From Leptospira fluminis (lineage in GTDB: Bacteria > Spirochaetota > Leptospiria > Leptospirales > Leptospiraceae): DNA of 64,000 nucleotides. Where the stretch lies: contig NZ_RQEV01000010.1 of NCBI RefSeq assembly GCF_004771275.1, forward strand, positions 214,035 to 278,034, given 5' to 3'. Every line of letters starts with the position of its first letter. The stretch's first letter is position 1. The notes beneath the pieces were generated by a model. The model did no database searches, was not told the origin of the DNA, and was given only the letters and a program-made list of their open reading frames with translations. Of the stretch, positions 55,139-64,000 are shown one piece after another. Both the position numbers and the translations under genes were made by a program.

Positions 55139-55627
55139 GTGCAACCGAAAGTAGCGATCATTATGGGAAGCCATTCCGATTGGGAAACGATGAAGGAATC
55201 GGTCCTCGTTCTCGAAGCGTTGGGAGTTCCTTGTCATAAGGAAATCGTCTCCGCCCATCGTTCTCCCGAATTGATGGTCGACTTCGCGAAAACGGCCAAG
55301 TCCAAGGGATTCGAAATCATCATAGCAGGCGCAGGGGGCGCGGCCCATCTTCCCGGAATGGTGGCTTCTCTTACCGATCTTCCGGTATTAGGAGTTCCGG
55401 TAAAATCCTCTCAATTGAACGGATTGGATAGCTTACTCTCCATCGTGCAGATGCCCGGAGGAGTTCCGGTAGGAACCCTTGCCATAGGGGCAGCCGGGGC
55501 GAAGAATGCCGGATTGTTAGCCGCTAGAATTCTAGCGTTGCGGGACGAAAGCTTGTCTCGTAAGCTCGAAGAATACCGCACGAAACTTCGGGAAGAAGCC
55601 TTATCTAAAAACGACCTTCTATCATGA
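55139..55627 (+). CDS. purE: N5-carboxyaminoimidazole ribonucleotide mutase
   Basis: 162 residues from a GTG at 55139, giving the usual N-terminus [16 protein letters not shown]; class I PurE. It moves the carboxylate of N5-CAIR to CAIR in purine synthesis. [32 protein letters not shown] and [22 protein letters not shown] are diagnostic. The stop overlaps the purK start by 4 bases. Confidence 0.96.
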   Translation: MQPKVAIIMGSHSDWETMKESVLVLEALGVPCHKEIVSAHRSPELMVDFAKTAKSKGFEIIIAGAGGAAHLPGMVASLTDLPVLGVPVKSSQLNGLDSLLSIVQMPGGVPVGTLAIGAAGAKNAGLLAARILALRDESLSRKLEEYRTKLREEALSKNDLLS

Positions 55628-56745
55628 ATAAAATCCTATTGCCTCCTTCACGTCTAGGACTCATGGGCTCCGGACAGCTCGGAAGAATGTTCGCCCAAGA
55701 AGCGATCCGGATGGGATATAGAACTTCTGTTTACTCTCCGGAGCGAAATAGTCCCGCGTTTCTCGCCGGAGCCGAAGAAACGGTCGCTCCCTACGAAGAC
55801 GAAGACGCTTTACTGAAATACCTGGAAGGCTTAGACGCGTTGACCTTCGAGTTCGAAAACATTCCGAACGCCGAATTGAATCTGATCCAGAAATTTTCCG
55901 AGAAAAACGGACTCAGAGTTTATCCGTCCCCGGAGTGCATTCGAATCGCTCAACATAGGATCCGTGAAAAATCCGTCTTCCGTAAATTAGGTCTGCCCAC
56001 CGTCGCCTTTTATCCGATCACGAATCGATCGGAAGCGTTAGCAGCCGTGGAAGCTTGTAAGTTTCCGGCAATATTAAAAACCTCTTCCTTCGGCTACGAC
56101 GGAAAAGGTCAGACGAAGTATAAGAGTAAAGAGGAGTTCCGATTCTGGGCAGAATCGATCGGATGCGGACCCTTGGATCTTATCTTGGAGGAATATTTCG
56201 ACTTCGAAAAGGAAGCCTCCGTGATCTTAGCGAGAAATATCGAAGGAAAAATCTTCTGCTTTCCCCCTTCCGAAAATTTTCACAGGAACCATATCCTCGA
56301 TCTCACCGTCCATCCGGGGCGTTTTTCCCAAAATGTAAACGAAGGAATGAAGGAAGCCGCGATCCGCTTGGCGGAAGGGATAAATTACGTGGGTGTCTTC
56401 GGGCTGGAATTTTTCGTAAAGGGTAACGTATTTATATTAAACGAATTTGCACCTCGCCCGCATAATTCGGGTCATTTTTCCCAGGACGCTGCCGGGATTT
56501 CCCAATTCGAATTGCAGGTACGCATTCTTACCGGACTTCCCCTGCCCGATTCAAACCCGGCCTCTCCCAGTTCCATGAAGAATATCCTCGGACAGGATTA
56601 CGAACCCACGTCCGAAAAATGGATGAAATATCTTTCCGATTCCAGATATACGCTACACCTGTACGGAAAATCGGACCCCAGAAAGGACCGCAAAATGGGT
56701 CATTGGAATTTTACGGGAGAAGCGCCCGAGTCCGCTTTCGAATAG
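55624..56745 (+). CDS. purK: N5-carboxyaminoimidazole ribonucleotide synthase
   Basis: 373 residues, an ATP-grasp carboxylase that makes N5-CAIR from AIR, ATP and bicarbonate, the step just before Pur[40 protein letters not shown] and [17 protein letters not shown] are diagnostic. Together with purE it forms a compact bacterial-type two-enzyme AIR carboxylation module. Confidence 0.96.
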   Translation: MNKILLPPSRLGLMGSGQLGRMFAQEAIRMGYRTSVYSPERNSPAFLAGAEETVAPYEDEDALLKYLEGLDALTFEFENIPNAELNLIQKFSEKNGLRVYPSPECIRIAQHRIREKSVFRKLGLPTVAFYPITNRSEALAAVEACKFPAILKTSSFGYDGKGQTKYKSKEEFRFWAESIGCGPLDLILEEYFDFEKEASVILARNIEGKIFCFPPSENFHRNHILDLTVHPGRFSQNVNEGMKEAAIRLAEGINYVGVFGLEFFVKGNVFILNEFAPRPHNSGHFSQDAAGISQFELQVRILTGLPLPDSNPASPSSMKNILGQDYEPTSEKWMKYLSDSRYTLHLYGKSDPRKDRKMGHWNFTGEAPESAFE

Positions 56746-56785
56746 GAAAATGTCCGGGTCTAATAAATCGCAAAGGCATTTACCT

Positions 56786-58189
56786 TTAGGAAAGAAACTG
56801 TAGCCCCCAATCCCGTACGTTTCCCGCTCCCAATGTCAATAGTTTGTCCCCTTTATCCAGGCAAAGGCTTAATTCCTTACAACCTTCCCGAATGTCTTCG
56901 CTTAATATCTTAACTTTCTTTTTCATGGACTTCGCGATCAATTCGGAACCGACGCCGGAAATAGGATCTTCGCCGGCGGAATAGATCGGCAACAGATAGA
57001 CCAGATCTCCCGTGTCCAAACTTTCCGCGAACTCCTTGTACAGGTTTTGGGTGCGGGTGTAGCGGTGGGGTTGAAAGAGAATGATGGTCTTTCCTCCGGT
57101 TGCGGACATTTCACGCATGGACGCAAGCACCGCACGAACCTCCGTGGGATGATGGCCGTAATCGTCGTACACGTCCACTCCCGATTTGGAGCCTATAAAT
57201 TCCAATCTTCGTTTTACTCCGGAATAGCCGGAAACGACCTCGGCTCCCCGTCTTGCAGGAATCCCCGCTTCGATCCCTGCCATCACCGCCGCAAGAGAGT
57301 TCCTGAGATAATGCGCTCCGGGAAATTTGGACCGAAAAGAAATCTCTTCTCCGCGGTACCGAAACGTAAGCGTTCCGTTTTCAAGCATGTAAGGAACCGA
57401 GGAATCCGAAGCGACGCTCAGCGCGGACTTGTCCCATACGTCGGGAGAAATTTCAGTAAAACCGAATATTCTTTCCTTTGTATCGGAAGAATGCATGCAC
57501 TCGCGTATCCCAGGATCGTCCAAATTCAGGATCACTCTACGGGTTCCTTTTCGGACGAACTTTCCGAAAGCTGCCAGGAGATTCTCTCTAGTCTTGAAAT
57601 AATCCAGGTGATCGTCGTCTATATTCGTCAGAATACGTACGGGGGCGTCGTGGTTTAGAAAAGTGCCGTCGGATTCGTCGGATTCGAATACCGCAAATTC
57701 TCCGGAACCGAACCGTCCGCCCTTTCCTCCCAGAAACGCGACTTCCCCACCGACCATTACCGAAGGATCCATACCGACCGCATCCAGGAGAAAGGAGGTC
57801 ATGGCCGCTGTGGTCGTTTTTCCGTGCGAACCTGCCACGGCGATTCCGATTCGATGGGAAAAGCAATCGTGAAGGACCTGCGAACGATGATAAAAAGGAA
57901 TATTCCGTTTTTCGAAAATACTTGCAACCGGATGGGATCCGATCTTTACCGCGGAAGAATAGATGGCAGCGTCGAAGGATTCGGGGATTTCGTCCGATCG
58001 ACCGTAGATCGTAGCGCCTTTCTTTTCCAGTTCCGCCGTCGCCGAACTCTTCTTACCGTCATATCCGGAAACGTACATTCCTAGGTCGATGAGTATATGC
58101 GCGAGGCTGGACATGCCCGAGCCGCCTATGCCCAGAAAAAAAGGTTTGGAAAAAGGAAGTTGCGACCGGGACGATTCGATCTCGGACAT
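56786..58189 (-). CDS. murC: UDP-N-acetylmuramate--L-alanine ligase
   Basis: 467 residues from the ATG at 58189, overlapping the last base of murG (TGATG); a frame to 58246 lies inside murG and is rejected. It adds L-Ala to UDP-MurNAc. FFLGIGGSGMSSLAHILIDLG, ATP loop VAGSHGKTTTAAMTS, FESDESDGTFLNHD, NIDDDHLDY and DDYGHHPTEVRAVLAS are diagnostic. It is the last gene of the dcw run and converges with purK. Confidence 0.96.
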   Translation of the reverse strand: MSEIESSRSQLPFSKPFFLGIGGSGMSSLAHILIDLGMYVSGYDGKKSSATAELEKKGATIYGRSDEIPESFDAAIYSSAVKIGSHPVASIFEKRNIPFYHRSQVLHDCFSHRIGIAVAGSHGKTTTAAMTSFLLDAVGMDPSVMVGGEVAFLGGKGGRFGSGEFAVFESDESDGTFLNHDAPVRILTNIDDDHLDYFKTRENLLAAFGKFVRKGTRRVILNLDDPGIRECMHSSDTKERIFGFTEISPDVWDKSALSVASDSSVPYMLENGTLTFRYRGEEISFRSKFPGAHYLRNSLAAVMAGIEAGIPARRGAEVVSGYSGVKRRLEFIGSKSGVDVYDDYGHHPTEVRAVLASMREMSATGGKTIILFQPHRYTRTQNLYKEFAESLDTGDLVYLLPIYSAGEDPISGVGSELIAKSMKKKVKILSEDIREGCKELSLCLDKGDKLLTLGAGNVRDWGLQFLS

Positions 58190-59262
58190 CAGCCCTTTCC
58201 GAAGAAAAATCGAATCGTCTCTTCCGCCGCGTCCACGTGGGAACATTCCAAGGATTTGACGGAAATATCATTCAACACCTGCGGGTTCTCGGCAAAATCG
58301 TTCAACACTCGGAACAATCTGCTTTCATCCTCGTCTTTCTGTTCGATCACGACCGCGGCGCCGTTCGCTTCCATGTATTTCGCATTGGCGGTCTGGTGGT
58401 CGTCCTTTGCGAACGGGTAAGGAATCAGAATCATAGGAAGTGCAAATGCGGCGCATTCCGAAAGTACGCCGGAGCCGGAACGCGCGACCACGAGATTTGC
58501 CCATTCGTAATGCTCGGCCATATTGTCCGAGTAAGAGATCAGATCCGCCATCTTGGTTTTTTTGGAGACCTCGTCGTAAAGTGCGGTTCCGGTGAGCATT
58601 CTAAAACGGAATCGTTCCTGGATGAAGTCGTGCTTCATCAGATTCACCACGATATTATTGATTTGTCTGGCTCCTTGGGAACCGCCCATCACTAAAACGT
58701 TGAATTGTTTCTTTTTCTTCGGATCCCATTTTTCGCCGAACTTCAAGGTCAATTTAGGAACGGCCTTCTTTCGAAGCGGATTGCCCAAGATCTCCCATTC
58801 GCAGGAGAGCGGCGCGGCCTTGGGAGGAAAACTGAAAGCCGCTTTTTTGGCGAATCGGAAGAAGATCCGATTTACGCTGCCCGGTATACAGTTTTGTTCG
58901 CATAACAGAATCTGCTTCCGGAAGATCAATCCGAACAATAGCGCGGGAAAACTGGAATATCCTCCCATTCCGATCACCGCATCGACTCCTAGTCTGGAGA
59001 ATTGAAACCAGGATTTGAGCAAATGAAACACGTAACGGAACGGCAGTAACAGAAAATTCCCGGAAAGGTTCGGAGTATTGTGCCAGAGAACCTCGCAAGG
59101 AGCCTGCTTCAGGTCCGGATTGTCCTTATTGCGATAAAGAGAATGGATGATGACCTTGTCGAAACCGTACGTCTCTTTTGCGGAAACCAAAACTTCCGCA
59201 AGCGCGACCCCGGGAGATATATGCCCGCCGGTACCTCCGGCGGCGATCAGGACGGATCTCAT
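58189..59262 (-). CDS. murG: Lipid II-forming GlcNAc transferase
   Basis: 357 residues, GT-B fold. It adds GlcNAc to lipid I on the cytoplasmic face. G-loops [15 protein letters not shown] near the N-terminus and [12 protein letters not shown] in the second domain, [30 protein letters not shown] for UDP-GlcNAc binding (shown as [14 protein letters not shown]). The start overlaps the ftsW stop by 4 bases. Confidence 0.96.
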   Translation of the reverse strand: MRSVLIAAGGTGGHISPGVALAEVLVSAKETYGFDKVIIHSLYRNKDNPDLKQAPCEVLWHNTPNLSGNFLLLPFRYVFHLLKSWFQFSRLGVDAVIGMGGYSSFPALLFGLIFRKQILLCEQNCIPGSVNRIFFRFAKKAAFSFPPKAAPLSCEWEILGNPLRKKAVPKLTLKFGEKWDPKKKKQFNVLVMGGSQGARQINNIVVNLMKHDFIQERFRFRMLTGTALYDEVSKKTKMADLISYSDNMAEHYEWANLVVARSGSGVLSECAAFALPMILIPYPFAKDDHQTANAKYMEANGAAVVIEQKDEDESRLFRVLNDFAENPQVLNDISVKSLECSHVDAAEETIRFFFGKG

Positions 59263-60410
59263 ACGCCTAAGTTCTCCCGTCTGGTTATATTGACAAGAAT
59301 TCCGAAAGCCGCCAAAACCACAAGGAGCGAAGATCCTCCGTAACTCATGAACGGTAAACTGATCCCCGTGATCGGGAAGAGGCCGGTTACCACAAAACTG
59401 TTAATGACGAATTGGGTTCCTAAAATGAACAATAACCCCGCACCCAAATAAAAACCGAACGGATCCGAGACCTTCTTGAGCAGAACGTAAATCCTATAGA
59501 GCAAAAACAGCACGAGCCCGAAAAAGAGGAGAAATCCGACGAATCCGAAATCCTCCACAAAAGTGGCCAAGACGAAGTCCGTATGACTGTAGGTAAGATA
59601 TCGGTGGGCATATCCGCTGGCCAACTTGCTTCCGAACCATCCTCCGTCCAGAAATGCCCGAAAAGAGGTGACTAATTGGTGTCCTTCGTCGAAGCGGAAC
59701 TTGTAAGGATCCAACCAAACTTCCATCCTTTTCTTTCTATAACCGACCCTATCCACCAAAAGATACGCCAGCGGAAGGGAAACCAGTCCCACCAGTAGTA
59801 GGTTTCGGATCGGAAAGCCGAACAGAAAGACGAAGGCCAATACCACGAACAGAATCTCCATCGTGGTGCCGAAAGCGGGCTCGGCCAAGATCAGAACCAG
59901 AACCGTCAAAAGTAGGATCGTCGGCACCAGAAATTTCTTAGGTTCCCGATTTTCCTTTTCTCTCCACTTGGAAACCATGGAGGAAAGATAAACGACCACT
60001 GCCAGTTTCGCGATTTCGGAAGGTTGAAGTTGGTAAGGGCCGATTCCGATCCATCGATGAAAATTCCTTCCGTAATACGTTCCGACGGACTTTCCGACTC
60101 CGGGAATGAACACAAGGCCTAAGAGTACGATACTAAGGAGAATTCCGGCTAACGCTACTTTTTCCAGACGACGATAGGGAAAATTCGCGAAAAAGAAAAA
60201 GACCGCAAGTCCGAGACAGGCCCATAAAAGTTGCTTCTTCAGAAAGTATTCCGAATCGTGAAAGTCTCTCCAAGCCGTAACGGAAGAACTGGAGTACATG
60301 ATGCAGATCCCGAATAAGAGAAGCAGAAAAACGATGCCCACGGTCGGCAGGTCGAAGGGAGTCCCGGGAGACTCCCAGAAGTCCTTCCATTTTCCGACCA
60401 GGGATTTCAT
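59259..60410 (-). CDS. ftsW: SEDS-family peptidoglycan glycosyltransferase FtsW
   Basis: 383 residues, ten membrane helices, located between mraY and murG, the standard ftsW position. [36 protein letters not shown] and [19 protein letters not shown] with the catalytic-region aspartate, and [16 protein letters not shown] match the family. The usually conserved PDFGT/PDLGT motif reads EPAFGT here, so its aspartate is alanine. It should polymerise lipid II at the septum with a class B PBP, which is not encoded nearby. Confidence 0.92.
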   Translation of the reverse strand: MKSLVGKWKDFWESPGTPFDLPTVGIVFLLLLFGICIMYSSSSVTAWRDFHDSEYFLKKQLLWACLGLAVFFFFANFPYRRLEKVALAGILLSIVLLGLVFIPGVGKSVGTYYGRNFHRWIGIGPYQLQPSEIAKLAVVVYLSSMVSKWREKENREPKKFLVPTILLLTVLVLILAEPAFGTTMEILFVVLAFVFLFGFPIRNLLLVGLVSLPLAYLLVDRVGYRKKRMEVWLDPYKFRFDEGHQLVTSFRAFLDGGWFGSKLASGYAHRYLTYSHTDFVLATFVEDFGFVGFLLFFGLVLFLLYRIYVLLKKVSDPFGFYLGAGLLFILGTQFVINSFVVTGLFPITGISLPFMSYGGSSLLVVLAAFGILVNITRRENLGV

Positions 60411-61519
60411 TGGATTTTTAGACTGGAAAGGGAAATGATCGCAAGAATGACTGCGACGATCCAGAAGCGAATGACCACCTTGGTCTCCGAGATTCCCCCC
60501 AACTCGAAATGATGGTGTAAGGGAGCCATCTTGAAGATTCTTTTCTGAGTCAGTTTAAAGGATCCTACTTGGAGAATGACGGAAAGGGATTCCGCCACGA
60601 AGATCCCGCCTAAAATGACGAGCAGGATCTCTTTTTTCAACATAACGCAGGTCATACCGATGGTAGCTCCGAGAAAGAGGGAACCCGTATCTCCCATGAA
60701 TACCTGAGCCGGATGTGTGTTGAACCAAAGGAAACCGATCAACGCTCCCGCCAATGCGGAAAGAAACACGCTATACTCGTGAGCTCCGGGTAAATAAGGA
60801 ATGTTTAAATAATTCGCGGCGACCGGAGTTCCGGACACATAGGAGATGATGGCGAGAGTTGTCACTGAAATACAGGCCGTTCCGCCGGCAAGGCCATCCA
60901 ATCCGTCGGTGAGATTGACTCCGTGACAAGCGCCTAAAATTACCAGGATGGAAAACGGAATCGCAAAAATTCCCAAGGCCAAAACCGGTCCTTTTACGAA
61001 AGGCAGGAATAAATCCGTGAGATGGAACGGAATTCTTCCCGAGGTCCCGCCGGGAGCTTCTCCCGTATAATAAAAGTACGCGGCGCAAAAACCGGCGGAC
61101 AACAGGACGGAGAGAACGAACTTGGTTCTCGCCCTCATTCCGCCTTTGATCTTTTTCACCGACTTCATATAATCGTCGCAGAATCCGAGAGCGGAAAATA
61201 AGATCGCGCCGCTCAGAAGCAGTAAGATGTTCGGGTTCTTGAGATTGCCCCAAAGAAGAACGGAAAAGAGGAGAGCCCCGATGATCATCAACCCTCCCAT
61301 GGTAGGAGTTCCCGATTTGGCGCTATGGGATTTGGGTCCGTCGTCCCTTACGCTTTCCCTGAACTTCAAACCATATAGAAAATCGATCACTTTTCCGCCG
61401 AACCAAAACGTCAAAAACATAGAGGTCAGCCCGGCCATCAAAGCTCTGAAGGTAACATAGCTGAAGATACGGAGGGAATCCCATTCCCTGAAAAAGTATT
61501 CGTATACGTAATAGAACAT
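60407..61519 (-). CDS. mraY: Phospho-MurNAc-pentapeptide transferase
   Basis: 370 residues, ten membrane helices. It forms lipid I on undecaprenyl phosphate. [13 protein letters not shown], the DDYMK aspartate pair, [14 protein letters not shown] and [13 protein letters not shown], and the [11 protein letters not shown] loop are all present. Stop overlaps the ftsW start by 4 bases. Confidence 0.97.
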   Translation of the reverse strand: MFYYVYEYFFREWDSLRIFSYVTFRALMAGLTSMFLTFWFGGKVIDFLYGLKFRESVRDDGPKSHSAKSGTPTMGGLMIIGALLFSVLLWGNLKNPNILLLLSGAILFSALGFCDDYMKSVKKIKGGMRARTKFVLSVLLSAGFCAAYFYYTGEAPGGTSGRIPFHLTDLFLPFVKGPVLALGIFAIPFSILVILGACHGVNLTDGLDGLAGGTACISVTTLAIISYVSGTPVAANYLNIPYLPGAHEYSVFLSALAGALIGFLWFNTHPAQVFMGDTGSLFLGATIGMTCVMLKKEILLVILGGIFVAESLSVILQVGSFKLTQKRIFKMAPLHHHFELGGISETKVVIRFWIVAVILAIISLSSLKIQ

Positions 61520-61552
61520 AATCCTCTTAAACCGATCGGGGGTTCTTAGATC

Positions 61553-63061
61553 CTATCGTCCGGATTCGGCAAAGAGCCAAGCTTTTTGTATTTCTTCCCC
61601 GTCGTCGAAATGGCGTTTTTCCTTTCCGATAATCTGATAATCCTCGTGTCCTTTCCCGGCGACCAAAAGGCACCCTCCTTCCTTCAATAGCGAAATCCCT
61701 TTTCGAATCGCCGCCGCCCGATCCGCGTCCCGGAAGACCGGACGATAACCGGAAGAAAATCCCGCCTGAATCTCGTCCAAAATGGATTCGGGATCTTCCG
61801 TTCTGGGATTGTCGGAAGTGAGAATGACCCGATCCGCGAGGGATTCGGCGATGCCTGCCATTTGAGGACGCTTGGTTCTATCCCTGTCCCCGCCGCACCC
61901 GAACAATAGAATGAGTTCCTTAGGATTGGATTCTCGTACGCTAGTCAAAATATTTTTCAAAGCATCGGGAGTGTGGGCGTAATCCACAACGGCCATTCTA
62001 GATCGATCCGGGCTATAATAGATCTGAAAACGCCCCGGAATCTGAGGGATACTACCGAGCGCTTTTAGTAAAAGAGACTTCTCCCATCCGAACGCCAAAC
62101 CCGCCGTTAAAGCCAGGGCGGTATTCCGAACGTTGAAGCCTCCCAGAAGATTGGTCCGGACCTTTGTGAGACCTCCCCAAGAGACCGGCAAATTCAGATT
62201 GTAAGTCGTTTCCGTTAGGGAAAATTCCTCGTTCGAGATTTCAAACTCCTTTCCCTTTTCGCCCAAAGCATACAGTTTCAAATTCGGACAATCCGCGGAA
62301 AGGAGTTCCTGCATCTCTTTTCCTCCGGAAACGGACAGATCCAGTATTCCGAAAACGGAAGGATCCTCTTTCCCCAGGGAGTGGAACAGGATACTCTTAC
62401 TCTTGAGGTAATCTTCCATGTCCGGATGAAAGTCGAGGTGATCCTGGGTCAGATTCGTGAAGATTCCCGCACGAAAGACCGTCCCCAATGTCCGCCCTAA
62501 TTTTAAACCGTGGGAACTCGCCTCCATAAACACGTATTCCACGCCGGCGATTTGCATTTCGTTCAGAATTTCCTGGAGACTGCACGCGTCGGGCGTAGTG
62601 TATCCCGTATCCAATGTTCTACCTTGGAATTTCACTCCCACGGTTCCGATCACTGCGGTGCGTTTGCCCGCCGCTTCGCCTAAGGAAGCTAAAATATGAG
62701 TCAGAGAAGTCTTGCCGTTCGTTCCGGTTACCCCGACCACCTTCAATTTTTCCGAAGGATGGGAGAGAAGAAAGGACGCGATCCTACCCGCCAATCGATC
62801 CGGATCCATCCGACTGTGTAGAACGATCTTTCCGGGTAATTCACGAGAGGCATTTTCGCGATCGGAAAACAAAACGAACCTGCAATCGGAAAGGGCCGCA
62901 TACTCCGGGCCTTTCGGTCCTAAGGAATCAGGTACGCAAAACAAATCTCTTTCGGAAAGTCTACGAGAGTCCGTGCGGACATAACCAACTTCCTCTTCCG
63001 AAGAAAAAGAGGAGGAAGTTCCGATTTCGGGAAACGCTTTAAGGAGAACGGAAAGTTTCAA
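61553..63061 (-). CDS. murE: UDP-MurNAc-L-Ala-D-Glu--meso-diaminopimelate ligase
   Basis: 502 residues, starting with TTG at 63061, which overlaps the ftsL-like gene by 23 bases; no better ATG lies near the domain start. ATP loop VTGTNGKTSLTHIL, YTTPDACSLQ, FTNLTQDHLDFH, and the substrate motif DNPRTEDP: DNPR indicates meso-diaminopimelate as the third residue, as expected for Leptospira peptidoglycan rather than the ornithine of Treponema and Borrelia. Confidence 0.95.
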   Translation of the reverse strand: MKLSVLLKAFPEIGTSSSFSSEEEVGYVRTDSRRLSERDLFCVPDSLGPKGPEYAALSDCRFVLFSDRENASRELPGKIVLHSRMDPDRLAGRIASFLLSHPSEKLKVVGVTGTNGKTSLTHILASLGEAAGKRTAVIGTVGVKFQGRTLDTGYTTPDACSLQEILNEMQIAGVEYVFMEASSHGLKLGRTLGTVFRAGIFTNLTQDHLDFHPDMEDYLKSKSILFHSLGKEDPSVFGILDLSVSGGKEMQELLSADCPNLKLYALGEKGKEFEISNEEFSLTETTYNLNLPVSWGGLTKVRTNLLGGFNVRNTALALTAGLAFGWEKSLLLKALGSIPQIPGRFQIYYSPDRSRMAVVDYAHTPDALKNILTSVRESNPKELILLFGCGGDRDRTKRPQMAGIAESLADRVILTSDNPRTEDPESILDEIQAGFSSGYRPVFRDADRAAAIRKGISLLKEGGCLLVAGKGHEDYQIIGKEKRHFDDGEEIQKAWLFAESGR

Positions 63062-63398
63062 GCTCGGACTCGTTCCGCTCCGGGGGGAGCGTTACGGTAA
63101 TAATACGATCCCCTACCGTAATCGGCAAGTAATGATATGTTTTCCGATACAGTGCTTCGATGCGTCGAGCGGATGTGTAAGTGGCCATCCCTATCTTCAA
63201 GTCGTCGTTTTTCTTCAGGAGAAGTTTCTTTTCCTGGGAGCTTAGGGAAATCTCCCTGTTAAGTCTGGAGACTTGGACGTTTTGCCATACGAATAAGAAT
63301 AAAAGGGAAATCGGGAGACCGATTTTCAAAAAAACGAGGGCTAAAAATCCGAGATCGCCCCAGATCCGGCTATGGTACCAATCTTTCAGCCGACTCAT
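63039..63398 (-). CDS. ftsL: FtsL-like septum protein
   Basis: 119 residues: a short cytoplasmic part, one membrane helix ([23 protein letters not shown]) and a periplasmic coiled coil ([29 protein letters not shown]). The size, topology and position between rsmH and murE fit FtsL, which recruits the septal synthase; FtsL proteins are too diverged to confirm by sequence alone. Start overlaps the rsmH stop by 4 bases. Confidence 0.75.
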   Translation of the reverse strand: MSRLKDWYHSRIWGDLGFLALVFLKIGLPISLLFLFVWQNVQVSRLNREISLSSQEKKLLLKKNDDLKIGMATYTSARRIEALYRKTYHYLPITVGDRIITVTLPPERNESELETFRSP

Positions 63399-63763
63399 TC
63401 TTCTTCGTCCTCGTCCTCGTCCTCTTCTTTTCCAGTATCGGCTGCGGAGAGTTTATCGATTACCCGTAATTTTGCGGACCGGGACGCCGCGTTTTCCCGG
63501 ACTTCCTCTTCCGTAGGAAGGATCGGTTTTTTGGTCACCAACTTGGCGGAATGAGAACGGGCATAATCCCTGAATTGATTCTTTACGATTCTATCTTCCA
63601 GAGAGTGAAAGGAAATGACCTGGAACCTGCCTCCTTCCGCTAGTATATCCAGGAGCTTCCTGATCCCGAACTCGATATGCATAAGTTCCTGGTTCACCTC
63701 GATACGCAATGCCTGAAAGACTCGCGTGGCAGGATGTCTCCCCGGCGGCCAGAATTTTCGCGG
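63395..63763 (-). CDS. rsmH: rsmH, C-terminal portion (interrupted at a fold-back junction)
   Basis: Last 122 residues of 16S rRNA m4C1402 methyltransferase: [61 protein letters not shown], ending in an acidic repeat tail ([10 protein letters not shown]). Upstream of codon CCG at 63763 the reading frame no longer matches rsmH and soon meets a stop, because the sequence folds back: the upstream rsmH codons ([10 protein letters not shown]) are found on the plus strand at 63922-63936 instead. A TTG at 63709 is only an artefactual start. Confidence 0.85.
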   Translation of the reverse strand, partial: PRKFWPPGRHPATRVFQALRIEVNQELMHIEFGIRKLLDILAEGGRFQVISFHSLEDRIVKNQFRDYARSHSAKLVTKKPILPTEEEVRENAASRSAKLRVIDKLSAADTGKEEDEDEDEEE

Positions 63764-64000
63764 AAGACGTGATCAATACCTATCCTGAGAAGATTTTGAG
63801 TAAGATCTTTTACGAGTATGGAGAGGAACGATGGACCAAGAAAATCGTGGAAGCGATCCTGGAGAGGAGAAGGCACGGTCGTATCTCATACACCGGAGAA
63901 CTTGCCCAGCTCGTTTCTAGGGTGATTCCGCGAAAATTCTGGCCGCCGGGGAGACATCCTGCCACGCGAGTCTTTCAGGCATTGCGTATCGAGGTGAACC
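63691..64000. repeat. Perfect inverted repeat, 75-bp arms, at the window end
   Basis: 63691-63765 is the exact reverse complement of 63926-64000, flanking 160 bases of unique sequence. The match is still perfect at the window's last base, so the arms may be longer than can be seen. Both arms encode the same rsmH segment ([21 protein letters not shown]), and the joint is at CGCGGAA (63759-63765). Confidence 0.95.
63760..64000 (+). CDS. rsmH: rsmH, internal portion on the opposite strand (runs off the right edge)
   Basis: In frame on the plus strand: [25 protein letters not shown], then [44 protein letters not shown]. This is the region of RsmH just before the C-terminal part found on the minus strand at 63395-63763, with about 25 residues duplicated. 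It is an inverted fragment of the same gene rather than a second rsmH, since it has no start of its own and begins exactly at the fold-back joint. Confidence 0.85.

Noticed and set aside
63401..63430. GAG/GAC-type microsatellite at the end of rsmH
   Set aside because: It encodes an ordinary acidic tail; possible length variation, but nothing shows phase variation.
63694..63876. Minus-strand 60-residue open frame across the rsmH joint
   Set aside because: It reads antisense to the plus-strand rsmH fragment and through the fold-back joint, so it is an artefact.

Overview
The window reads as a chromosomal segment of an aerobic spirochaete of the family Leptospiraceae, most likely a Leptospira species of the higher-GC (non-classical-pathogen) lineages. 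The reasons are: relaxed spirochaetal lipoboxes on several lipoproteins; a spirochaete-type DUF5312-like protein; a large complex I operon together with a MurE of meso-diaminopimelate type (Borrelia and Treponema lack this combination); and an intergenic palindrome of the TTGTAGGA...CCCCACAA type, which I associate with Leptospira. Base composition looks close to half G+C by eye (not computed), well above L. interrogans. I saw no tRNA, rRNA, CRISPR array, insertion sequence or prophage.

Layout. 1-4730 (minus): start of an exported protein, an O-methyltransferase, an RNase Z-like hydrolase and a paired inactive/active set of M16 peptidases. 4815-6383: two small lipoproteins and a small secreted protein. 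6457-10659 (minus): rplM-rpsI, an intrinsic-terminator-like hairpin, then alaS and a YajQ-family gene; upstream of rplM lies a repeat-rich intergenic region. 11020-13884: YceI-like protein, thiL and a DUF418 membrane protein. 14052-16123 (plus): a GAF-PAS histidine kinase whose PAS domain carries the FixL haem-ligand motif, plus a receiver-only response regulator. 16162-28212 (minus): an SseB-like gene and the complex I operon nuoABCDEFHJKLMN, with no nuoG or nuoI. 28711-32471: MaoC hydratase with a MarR regulator, an N6-adenine methyltransferase without a restriction partner, and an ankyrin protein. 32669-35515: amidase, flavin reductase, lipoprotein. 35805-41431 (plus): purL, a leucine-rich-repeat lipoprotein and ileS, tightly packed. 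41494-48635: lipoprotein, STAS protein, DUF5312-like protein, a degenerate nitrilase-fold protein, a GT-C-like membrane protein and a DUF485/SSS symporter pair. 48652-53590 (minus): AI-2E-type permease, cyclic-nucleotide-domain protein, lspA, UbiB-like kinase, Gfo/Idh oxidoreductase. 53687-56745 (plus): murF, purE, purK. 56786-63765 (minus): the division/cell-wall cluster rsmH-ftsL-murE-mraY-ftsW-murG-murC.

How they fit together. The window joins energy metabolism (complex I, with a putative oxygen- or redox-sensing two-component system next to it), peptidoglycan precursor synthesis and division (dcw cluster plus displaced murF), purine synthesis (purL, purE, purK), translation (rplM, rpsI, alaS, ileS) and many envelope lipoproteins, which lspA would mature.

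The most striking anomaly is at the right edge. The last 75 bases are a perfect inverted copy of 63691-63765, and the two arms hold different parts of one rsmH gene on opposite strands. This is a fold-back junction, most simply an assembly or amplification chimera. Other items worth attention are the missing nuoG/nuoI, the FixL-like sensor, terminator-like hairpins placed ahead of alaS, murF and the nuo/maoC region, and symmetric promoter elements ahead of the methyltransferase and the maoC-marR pair.
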